DNA of 27,350 nt from Candidatus Zixiibacteriota bacterium (GTDB lineage: Bacteria; Zixibacteria; MSB-5A5; CAIYYT01), in the NCBI GenBank assembly GCA_023134875.1, contig JAGLUH010000159.1, positions 1 through 27,350 on the forward strand. Reading direction: 5' to 3'. Each line of letters starts with the position of its first letter. Within the stretch, counting starts at the first letter, position 1. Below the pieces are notes generated by a model. It did not search any database. It had not been told where the DNA came from and saw nothing but the letters and a program-made list of their open reading frames with translations. Positions 12,101-24,100 of the stretch are shown piece by piece. The translations under genes were made by a program, and so were the position numbers.

Positions 12101-15100
12101 AGCCTGGCGGCGGCATTTGGCAGCGGTTTTGGCGCTTCCTTTTCTATCGGTGTTGCCGGGGCTTATAACGAGATAAGCAATGAAGTTTCAGCTTTTATAG
12201 CTGATTCCACCGTGATTACAACAGATGCTGCCGGAGCTACAACGGATTCTGCCGGAGCTATTACAATACAGGCAGTTGAAGCTGCCACCATCAACGCCCT
12301 GACTTCAGCGGCGTCCCTCTCTGTCGCTGTGGGTTCGGTTGGAGGAATCGCCATCAGCGGTGCCGGTGCAGTCGCGACCAACATAATTCTCACCAAGACG
12401 AACGCGTACGTGACGGACAACAGTACTCTTAACAGTGCCGGCGATGTAGTTCTTGCTGCTTCGGACACATCAACGATTAACGCGACTGTCGCAACCGCGT
12501 CTGCTGCCCTGGCCGGCGGCGGAATGGCCGGTATCGGAGTCTCAATCGGAGCGTCTCTGGCACGAAACCTGATCGGCCATAATCTTTTTGATGTTCGGAT
12601 ACCCGCCCAGGTTCGGGCCTACATAACAAATTCCAACGTTACTGCAGCAGGTGCTCTCACGCAAACAGCCACGGCAAATGAAACCATCAAGGCAACTGTG
12701 CTGTCGGGTTCAGCGGCCCTTTCCGGAGGTCTTCTCGGGGTTGCTTACAGCGGATCAGGTGTTATCGCCATCAACAAGATAGCAACCGAAGTCAAGGCAT
12801 ATATTGAAAATTCTGTAATTGATGTTGGAAGCGCGGCACTTTCCGCAGCAGACACCTCATTGATAGAAGCTGATGGAGGGGCTGCAGCGGTTGCGGTATC
12901 ATTTGGCGGTGTGGGTGTTTCCATCGCTATAGGCGCGGCCCTGGCCGAGAATAAGATCAGCAATGATATCGAGGCGTACATCAAAGATTCCGATAGCGTG
13001 ATAAGCAGGATCGGTGCCATCTCCCTGGAAGCGACTGAAAGCGCCACTATAAAGGCCCAAACGGCCGCGGCCGCGGCTTCCGCAGCCATCGGAGCACTGG
13101 GCGTTTCTATCAGCGGTGCTGGAGCGGGCGCAACAAATATTATTCTTACCAAGACAAACGCTTACATCCAGGGAAGTTCTCTTGTCAGTCTTGGTAGTGA
13201 AGGTGATGTGACAGTCAATGCGTTGAACACCTCCACGATCGAGGCCAAAGTCATATCCGCCGCTGCTTCTCTCGCTGTCGGGGTTGTCGGCATCAGCGCG
13301 TCCATCGGAACATCGGCAGCACGCAACCTGATCGGGTGGGATCTGTTCCTGGGTCTTGTACCGTTCAAGAACCCGGATACGGTGGCGCAGGTGCAGGCTT
13401 ATGTGAGCAATTCCAGTATTAACGCCGGCGGGAATATTACCGTTACAGCCACGGCGAGTGAAACCATCAACGCCACGGTCCTGGCAGCTGCGGCGGCGGT
13501 CGCCGGAGGCGCTATAGGCGTGGGAGTCGGCGGGGTCGGAGCAAGCACCCTGAATCAGATCGCGACCGATGTCAAGGCATATATTGATGGTGACGGTGCA
13601 ACAGGGATCAGGGCGCAGGATTTAACCTTGCGGGCCCAGGATACTTCGATCATTAAGGCTGATACCGGTGCGGCGGCTGTGACCGCCTCCTTCGGCCTGG
13701 TGGGAATCGCCATATCTATCGGGGAGGCCCTTGCACTGAACGTTATCAGTAACGAGGTCGAAGCTTACATAATCAATGCCGATGGCGATGTTCCTGGCGC
13801 AAGCACGGCCGGTGTAGAAACGACAAGCAGCGGTGACATCATCGTGGAGGCCATTGAGAATGCCACTATAAACGCCCGAACTGCTGCGGCCGCGGTCTCC
13901 GCAGCCATCGGATTACTTGGCGTAGCCATAAGCAGTGCTGGAGCGAACGCGACAAATGTGATCCTGACCAAGACGAACGCCTTTGTAGAGGGAAGTTCTC
14001 TTGACAGTGCCGGTGATGTGACTGTCAGAGCACAGAACACCTCCACGATCGAGGCCAAGGTAATTTCCGCCTCTGCATCTCTGGCTGGCGGGGTTGTCGG
14101 TATCAGCGGATCGATCGGTAAGTCATTAGCGCGCAACCTGATCGGGTATAATCTATTTGGCGGTAAGACACCAGCGCAGGTGCAGGCTTATGTGAGCAAT
14201 TCAAACATTGAAGCTGACGGCAACCTCGTTCAGGAGGCAATTGCCGATGAAACCATCACCGCCACGGTTATGGCGGTTTCGGCTGCTGTTTCAGCGGGTC
14301 TTGTGGCAGGGTCATCCAGCGGTGCAGGCTCTACCGTAGAAAACAAGGTGGCAACCCAGGTCAAGGCCTTTATAGAAAACACCACGGGAGCCGGAGTCAA
14401 TGTCGCAGGCGACATTACTCTCACTGCCCGCGATACATCGATAATCTCAACTTCTGCAAGCGCTGCCTCCGTGGCCGCTTCTGTCGGGCTGATCAGTTCT
14501 TCCGTGTCCATCGGCCTATCCATCGCCCAGAATCACATCAGCAATGAGGTCGAGGCCTATGTGAAATCATCCACGGTGAATACGACTTCCGGTAATTTGA
14601 CTGTCCAGGCCTTTGAGAATGCCACGATTTTCGCAACTTCTGCTGCAGCTTCGGCAGCAAAAAGCGCGGGTGTTTTCAGCCTTAGCATCAGCGGCGGAGG
14701 AGCAACGGCGTTCAACACCATCAACAACAACACCAGGGCATATGTTATGGGGAGCAGTCTTGGACTTGGAGGTGATCTTACGGTCAAAGCCCGAGACAAA
14801 TCCACCTCTACAGCCAAGGTTGCCACTCTTTCTTCAAGTTCAGGCCTTCTGTCCATCTCCGTGGGTGGCTCAATTGCTAACTCGGTTATCACTTCCATGG
14901 TCGAAGCATACGCGGACTCATCGAACATACTGGCGGGAGACATCATTATAACAGCCGAGGCACAGCCAAAGGCCGTAGTCGAGGCTTTAGGAGTCAGCTC
15001 GGGCACCCTGGCCGTAGGCGTTTCAAGCGCCACCGCCACTGTGTCACCCATTGTGAATGCTTATGTGGGCGGCACGATCACTGCGGACAACCTCTACGTT

Positions 15101-18100
15101 TCCGCCACCCAACTCATGAGCGGGTACTCCGGCAAGGCCAAAGCTACCGGTTCGTCCGGTGGCCTGGTGGGCGTTAACGCGACTTACAGTCGAGCGGAAA
15201 ACAAAGGCATTGTCCGAAGCCAGATCATAGATGACAGCACGCTGACCGTTGCCGGAGCTGTCCAAGTAAACGCGAATTCAACCAGCTACCAGACCGTCTC
15301 TGCCGAGGGTAAATGCTATGGCTTGGCCGTGGTCGGAGGAAACCAGGCCAACGCTGTTTCAAAAACAACCATCGAATCGCTGATAGGCGATCGCGTCAGC
15401 GTGACGGCGGGCAGCTTGAGCATCAAGGCCACAGGCACGGACATCAACACAGCTAAGTCGGTTGCGGGCAGCGGCGGCGTGATCGCTATTTCCGCAGCAG
15501 AGGCCGGGACCAATACCTCAGGCCTTACACGGACAGCCGTAGGCTCAGGAACAACAGACAGGTTCATCAACGCAGACAGCCTCGAAATCATCTCAGATCA
15601 CACCTCTGTGTTTAACGCCCAGGTAGACAGTTCTTCAGGTGGTGTGATCGATGCCGCGGGAGCGGATATTTCCAACATCGTCAATCCCAGGGTTATAGCA
15701 GAATTCGAGGAAGATGCCCTTATCAAGACCCGCGATCTGGATGTCCAGGCCAACAACCGCATCCGGAAGGATTGGCTGGCCGGCGGAGCCTATAACATTA
15801 TTTCAGCCTCTGGCGGAGTAGGGGCCTTTCCGGCAGGCAGCAGTGTAACCAACATCAACAATCAGACCACTATTTCCGTTCACAACGGTGCCAATATCCA
15901 GGTGGAAGGAGATCTTGTTAATCCTGGTGAATTCAAGTTCACAGCTTTCAACGACGTTATCGCCAGGGACAGGGCCAAGCTTGATTCGGGCGGCGCACTG
16001 GCTACGGCCTTTACCGAGTCGATTATTAATAATACCAACGCGGCACAAATTCAAATCAATAATGCCGATCTGTCAAGCGTCGGTGACCTTAATCTGTCCG
16101 CCCTTACGATTGCTGATGTGGAGACCAAGACCAATGTCAAGACTTACGGCCTGGCGGGTTTTGCCGAAGGATCATCCGAATCGAATGTCTATGTTAACAA
16201 CAGTATTAATGTTCGTGAAGGAGCCGTGTTGAGGGCAGACGGTGACGTCAACCTCAATGACGGAAGGGATGGTGTACGCGTAAGTGATATCAAAGCCAAG
16301 GCGCAGACCGATCTGTGGAACAAGACCGCCTTTCCAATCCCATCCAACCCCACGGGTAACGCTATTATCTTTGCCAACAGCAATATCAATATCGATTCAG
16401 GGGCCTGGGTAGGGAGTGTACAGGATGTGAACCTGAAGGCAGTAGTAAGCGATCTCAGCGCGCAGGGAAACTGGAGCTACCAGGATCTTTATATGGGTGC
16501 AATCGAGGATATTGCCAATTTCTTCGGGGCCGATATTTCCCTCAAGACGACCGGCGGCTATGACGTGGAGGATCTTACTACAACCGTAACGGTCGACGGA
16601 ACGGTCGAGGCCGGTATTCAAAACAAACAGTTCCTTATTATAGATGAAAACCTTATTGCCGATGGTGACATTTCCCTGACGGGGAATCCAATTCTTGACT
16701 TCCAGCACGTTGATGCGCGCGATACCATTACCCGGAAGAGCGGCAGCGGCACCTGGGGTGCTGACGGGTTTACAGTCGGGGCGTTTGTCACGATTTCGGA
16801 CACAGACGACAATGACGGATCATACCGGATCGACGAGATTTCCGGTGATGGCCTCACACTCTATCTAGATTCGGGATATCACCTGGACAATAATGCGCTG
16901 GATAATGATGCCCAGGTAACCCAGGGCATTGAGATGTGGGGTAACCCCACCATTGATTTCGCCATTGATATTGGTGATGATGTAAATAATGATGATGATG
17001 ATCGCGGAACAATAACACGTTCTTACGGAAGCTTTAGTGAGGACGGGTTTGCTGTTAACCAGAAGATAGTGGTAAACGGGGCCAATGAAAATGACAGGTT
17101 CTTTACCATAAACGAGATTTCCGGTGATGGCCTCACACTTTATCTGAATCCGGGCGAAACTCTTGTTCAGGGAAATGGTGTCTCTAATGTTTCCATAAAG
17201 GTGGTAGAGGACCAGATCTTATCCATGACCGACCTGACCTTGGATTTCAGCCTCAACGGCACAGGGGTGGACAGTATTACCCGGTCCCAGGGAAGCTGGG
17301 TTGACGAGGGCTTTCTCGCCGGCCAGACCATTACGGTGAGCAATGCAGGCACCAACAACGGCGTTTATGTGATCACTGCCGTCACGGCAGGAACCCTCTC
17401 TCTGGCAAACGACCCGCTCACCGACGACGCATCGGCCGTGACCGATGCCGCGGTGACTGCCGCCGGCGCGGCCCTGGAAGACCTGACCCTGAATTTCAGC
17501 CTCAACGGCGCAGAAGCGGACAGCATTACCCGGTCCCAGGGAAGCTGGATCGAAGAGGGCTTTCTCACCGGCCAGACCATTACGGTGAGCAATGCAGGCA
17601 CCAACAACGGCGTTTATGTGATCACTGCCGTTACGGCAGACACTCTCTCGCTGGCCGACGGCGAACTCACCGCCGATGCGTCGGCCGTGTCAAGTGCCGC
17701 CGTGACTTCGGCAGTGGTCTCCGCCTCCGGCCTGACCCTTTCCTTTGCCGACACGGGTGATACCATCACCCGAAGCAGCGGAAGCTGGATTACAAACGGA
17801 TTTTTGGTTGGCCAGACCATTACGGTGGCTGGTACAACGGCTAATGCCGGTCCCTACCAGATCTCCGCTGTCTCCGCTCTGACACTGACCCTGACAAACA
17901 GCCCGACCCTGACCAATGAGACCGACGTCACCAGCCTCAGTGTTTCTGCTGCCGGTGCCTCACTGGCCCAACCGGCATTATCCTTTGCCGGCAACGACGA
18001 TACTATTACCCGGACCCAGGGGAACTGGATTAGCGACGGCTTTCTCGCCGGCCAGACCATCACGGTATCCGGCTCTAACAGCAACGACGGTTCCTACGTT

Positions 18101-21100
18101 ATCACAACCGTCACCGCGACTACCCTTTCCCTGGCTGACGGCGCGCTCGCTAACGACGGATCGGCTGCTGTGGCTGATGTTACGGTGACCACCTCCGGCA
18201 CGGCCCTGGAAGACTTTACCCTCGATTTCAACCACGACAACAGCAGCAACGACACCATCACCCGCTCCATGAGCAGCTGGATTGCCGACGGTTTTGCGGC
18301 GGGCCAGGTTATTACCATCGCGGGATCGAATAATAATGACGGCTCCTATATAATTGATGATGTCTCAGCCGACGGACTTACTCTTTACCTGAATATTTAC
18401 GATGAACTCTCCGATGAGCAGGGTTCTCAGGGCCTGGATATTCAGGCTGCCGGAGAAAAGGTCTCCACTTTCCAGAGTACTGGATCTAACCCCTTAGCCC
18501 TTGAGCATGTCGATACAAGAGACACAATAACAAGAGAAACAGGCAATTTTACTGATGACGGTATTGTCGAAGGGCTGGTCATACAGATCTCGGGGACAAA
18601 CGACAACGACGGCTCCTACGAAATAGACGAAGTTTCCGCGGATGGTTCCATTCTCTATCTGTCACAAACGAATACACTTGATACAGAGCCCAACGTATCC
18701 GATGTATCAATGACAGCGCCCGCTCCGCGCACGATCGGTATCCACACCAATACCATGACCGGTACTCCCTCACTGACCTTTACCCGTTTCAATAACGGGC
18801 CCGATACCATCACAAGGTCCGCAGGGAGCTGGCTGGCCGATGAATTCAGGGAAGGGCAGACAATCACCGTTACCAATTCAGGCCTGAATAACGGGAAATA
18901 CAGGATCAACAATATTTCGGAAGACGGCCTGGTTCTTACCCTGGCTTCGACGGACGTACTTGTAAATCAATCCAATGTCTCGGGAGTGGATGTCACGGGC
19001 AAGGGAGTCAGTGATGCCATCGGTGATGTGGGTTTCACGGTTGAGGACCTGGCCCAGAACCTGACCAATGAGATAACGCGGCTGGAGAAGCTTAAAATCG
19101 AGCACCATGGCAATAACACGGCGGTCCAGGGGTATGAAACCCAGATCAAACAGATGAAGGATCAGCTTTTTGAACTCAAACTGGCCAAGGAGGAGAATGG
19201 ACAACTTGTACCCATCCAGGGTTACCAGGTGGTTTATATCAATGTGCCCGACATCAAGGCCAGTTCAGGGGATATCAATATAATCGGCAGCAGTCTGTCC
19301 GGTACAGGACGGCTGGTGAGCGCCGGGGACGCCCGGATCGACATCATTAACAAGAGCCCCTATTACCTGCGTATCAACAATCTGATCATTCCGGGGGACT
19401 ATGGCGGAAGAATTATCTACAACGGTGTAAAGGTCGTTGACAAAGCCCAGATAGAAGCGAGAAACCTGAAGGACATGGGCGAGGTCGCGTTTTCAGAAGT
19501 GATTTCCTCCGGTTTTGCGGCGGAACCGATGATCAATGTGGAGAGCACCTTTAACCCTGCGACATCGACTGATCCTGACATCAAAAACATGCCGGCTCCC
19601 GATATTGTAGTCCAGGGCAGTATATTAAATATCCTGGGCACGGCCAGGCTGTTTAACAGTAAGGGCAGTATCATCGTCAAGGAGTCTATTACGGCCAAAA
19701 CCGTCCAGATAGACGCGGGACGCGATTTTGTGCTCACGAGCGATCACTTCTTCCATGTGGGCGGGTTCCCGGCCAGCAGCGATCCCGACCTCTCCTTTGC
19801 CGCGGGCAGCGTTTCGGGCAACCAGGTGCATTTCGGTTCGGCCCACCATCTCTCCACCGGCCAGGCCGTCCGCTACAGCAGCGAAGGCAACGCGGTCCTG
19901 GGCGGCCTTACCGGGGGCAACATCTACTATGTGATCGCCGTTGATTCAGACTCGATCCGGCTCGCCGAAACCTCCGGCGGGGCGGTCATCATCATCAGCA
20001 GTACCGAGGGCACCCACCGGATGACACCGGTTTCCATGGTTACACCGGCTCAGGATATCGGCACCCGTCAGACCTACGATTTGGGCCGCTGGGTTTGGCA
20101 AACCATCTCCTTCGGGTCCTTCAAGTTCTCCTTTCTGTTGCCGCAGCTTGTTACCCGCACCGACACCATTGCCCTCGATTACGCCCATGGCTTTACCGCG
20201 GGGGAGAAGGTGCGCTACGACAGCGGCAGCGGAACCGCCATCGGCGGCCTTGAGGATGGGGAAACCTACTACGTGATTCCTGTGTCCGCCAAGTCCTTCC
20301 GGTTGGCAGCGACCAAAGAGGACGCCCTCCAGATACTCGGCGGCAAGGAATTTGATTCCGGCGGTTCTTACAAGTCGGGCTACATCGACAAGATCATTTC
20401 CCTGAACCCGGGTGTCAGCTCCGGCAGCGGCCACTTTTTCGAAACTCAGGTTTCATCGTCGATAATCGCCGGCAACAACGTTTACATCAGCGCCCGTTAC
20501 CTGAACATCAACGGCACCATCCAGAGCGGAAAACCTGTCCGTTCGGTAATCCTGGAATCAGATATCAACAACCTGATCGCTGATTTCCGCAACAATCACA
20601 TTGAGAGTGATCCCAACCTTCTGTTCCTTACAACCAATGAAGGGACAGGCATCGAAACCTGGTACAATTACAACGAAGACCGGATCGAATTGGATAATGT
20701 GATCGTTGAGGGCGGCTACATGCGGCTGGCCGGTCACATCATGAGCACCGGAAAAGGCCTGCTCAAGGTGGTTGATGGTTTCGGTGAGATTACGGTCGAT
20801 AATCAGACCAACTATGACCTATTCATAAACAATCTTAATACAGGCGGGGACGGGATCGAAGGAAAGATTGAGATTATTGATCTCGCCACCAGGAATGTCA
20901 ATATTCCGAACATTAATACTACTGTTTTCAAAAGAGAAGACGGGGACGACCGGATAGACTCTTATCAACCCCTTGCCGGTCAGAGATACGTCTATGTTAC
21001 TGGAACGGACCTGTCTGTCACAACTACCAAGGAGTGGATTACCGAAGACTTTTGGGGTATCGACTGGTTGGTGAAAGATCCCGGTGAGCAGCCCAATAGA

Positions 21101-24100
21101 ATAAACGTTGTGGTGGGCGACATCACCCCATTGCCTGATGGCGATCTGACAAACTGGCAATATACTAATGGAACTTCCGCCAGTTCGAACAATATTGTCA
21201 CAGCAAATTCATACAAATCAGGTGATGAATATCTTATCTCCACCCGCCGATGGGACACGAAACACGGCTGGTGGATTTTCTCTACCACCAAACATCACCT
21301 GGAAAAGGTATACCAGCGGACAGACAAGAAATTCCAGAACGTCAGCATCAAGGCTGATCATCTCATCGACATACAGTTTATTGGTCAGGATGAAGGCACG
21401 GTCAGGGTGGATTCCAATACAGATATTCTGATCGGCGGCGCCATTGTTAATAAAGAAGGAAGTACAAACATCACCAGTGCAGGAGTTATTGCACAGGTCT
21501 CGAATACGGCCCTCCTGCAGGGAGACGCTGTTACCCTGTCTGCCCAGAAAGGTATCGGTGTATTTACCGGCGATCAGGGCGAAGTGATCGAAGCCCGAGT
21601 CCTGATGGACCTGGAAGAAAACGGAATTATTGATGCTTCGACCGTAACTGGCGATATCCTTTTAACCGAAATGACAGGCGACATGGTTATCGGACAGATG
21701 GCCACAGGGAACGGAAACATCGGCCTGGTCGTTGACGGCAACATCCTCTCCACTGATAATACGGTCGTTATAAGCGGTAATAACATAGACCTGATGGCGG
21801 GAATCGGGAATATTGGCGAAGACGGAAACAACCTGCTCAAAGTTAACACCGGGGACAGAATAGTAATAGAGGATCTGACCCTATATTTCAGCCTCAACGG
21901 CGCAGGGGAGGACAGCATCACCCGGTCCCAGGGAAGTTGGATCGACGAGGGCTTTCGCGCCGGCCAGACCATCACAATCGCCGGCACTGACAACAACGAC
22001 GGCTCTTACGAGATCATCACCGTAACGGATGATGCCCTCTTTGTGGCCGACGGCAAGCTCGTTAACGATGTTACGGTGACTGCCCCCGGCGCGGCCGCGG
22101 CCCTGGAAGACCTGACCCTGGATTTCAGCCTCAATGCCGCAGACCCGGACAGCATCTCCCGGTCCCAGGGCAGTTGGGTCGACGAGGGCTTTCTCGCCGG
22201 CCAGACCATCACAGTCGCCGGCACTGCCGGCAACGATGGCTCTTACATGATCACCACCGTAACGGATGATACACTCTCTCTGGCCGACGGCGTGCTCGCT
22301 AACGTCGAATCCGTCGACGTGGCCGATGTTACGGTGACTGCCGCCGGCGCGGTTCTGGAAGGCCTGACCCTGGATTTCAGCCTCAATGGCGCAGACCCGG
22401 ACAGCATCTCCCGGTTCCAGGGCAGCTGGATTGATGATGGTTTTGTGGCGGGCCAGAGCATAGACGTGACCGGAACGTTGCTCAATAACGGAACCTATCA
22501 AATTGAATCATTGAATGATCAGACTCTAACTCTTGTCGCAGAGGATGAACTTGAAAATGAAAATGGTGATACGTCTGTCACAGTAAGCGTAACACAGGGG
22601 CTGACTGCGAAAGCCTCGGGGAATATCTACCTGGAAGAGACAGACGGGGATCTCTACCTTAATAATATTGAAGCCATAGGCGGCGATGTGCATCTCCTGG
22701 TGACTGACGGTGATTTGAGGGATGCCAACACCAATGACACCAGGGATACCCGGGCTATTGCAGAGCTGACCGGGCTGTGGGAGGCCATGCAGCTGACCGA
22801 CGGTTATGGGGCCGGGGACGCGTTACAGCAAAACATAGATGCCTACGAAGGTCTCAAAACCCGGGAGTATCATAAATACTGGAAATACCGCGCCCAGCAG
22901 GCAAATCCGGATGCATACGATTCCGGTTTCCAGGTAACCCTTTCCGCGGAAGAAAAGGTCTATTTCGGGGATTATTATGACCAGCAGGGAATGGATGAGG
23001 ATCAGATAAACGATGCCATTGCCACCCTTGAACAGAAGCGTACGGATGAATACCACAGCCTGCACACGGTTTGGGGCGATATGGGTGATGAGCATGATTC
23101 TGATTATGCCTATTCCGTTGTTGAGGGCACAGAGGAATATGAAGAGCTTACAGCAGGTTATGCTTGGACGGAAGGGGAACTGAAGAACACCGTCAATGGC
23201 AACATTTTAAGACTTAAAGTTGATACCGAAACCCGGATCGAAGAGTCCAACATAAAAGGACAGAGGATATTTGTGGATGTCCTGAATGGAGGGGTTGGTA
23301 TAACAGAGAGCTCCAGAACGATAGATCTCAGTAAGGAGCTAACTGACGATGAAAAAATCGATCTGGCGGCCGCGGATCGTGATGATCTGACTTTCCTTGA
23401 CGCACTGGGAAATGTTATTGATCCCACTGACAATTCCGTTGAAGCGGCGACTATTGTTATTGAACTGCGTGAAGACATCGATGTCGAAGCTGTCGATAGT
23501 GTTACTGTAAATGCCGCGACCCATGTCTACCTGGGCGGTGAAAAGGATATCAATATCGACCAGATCACCGGCGGGGATATGATCCGTATCAAGGGAGGCG
23601 AGGGAATTTATAATGTTGCGACTGGAGACTGGGCCAATATTTCCGGCAGCGGACTGATCGTCGAAGCAGCCGGAGAGACCATCGGAACCGAAGTGAGCGC
23701 TCTGAACATCAACCTGGGTGACGCGGGAGCCCTTACCGCCCGCGCAAGGCTTGGCATATACCTGTCTGAGACAGTAGGGGATCTGAACATTGACACGATT
23801 TACTCCGAATCCGGCCATATAGCTCTTAAATCCGGAAACTCCATTAATGACGAATTAGAAAGTGATCAATGGAATATCAAGGGGCAGACCCTTGACCTGG
23901 AAGCCGGTGAAGCGATCGGGACCCAGGATGATTTCCTGGAGATCGACCTGGACGCGGAAGGTTTTCTCAACGCGATGACCGGAGGGAATATATTTATCGC
24001 GGAAACAGCGGGCGATCTTAAGGTAGGGCAGGTCATTTCCACAACCGGCAATGTGTCCCTGACTTCACAGATTTCAATCCTGGATGAGGTTGAAATCGAT

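Larger units (their letters stand above)
2894..14890 (+). repeat. Four-phase β-strand repeat array (about 48 units, 12 kb)
   Basis: Tandem units of roughly 60-68 residues, each ending in a Gly/Ala/Val-rich stretch, N-x-I, and an AY[IV]/AFI anchor. Four phases alternate strictly. P1 ends GVGVSIG.S.A.N.IG then VQAYV.NS. P2 ends GVSVSGAG..A.N.I then VKAFI.GD. P3 ends VAVSIG...AHN.I.N then VAAYI. P4 ends GAGAEASNVILTKTNAYI. From the VHSYISNS anchor near 4035 to TRAYVMGS near 14740 the order holds for 11 consecutive cycles. A cycle without inserts spans about 735-815 nt. Same-phase units resemble each other more than their neighbours, so amplification copied blocks of four. Such strands are expected to stack as a β-solenoid (inference). 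Confidence 0.85.
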
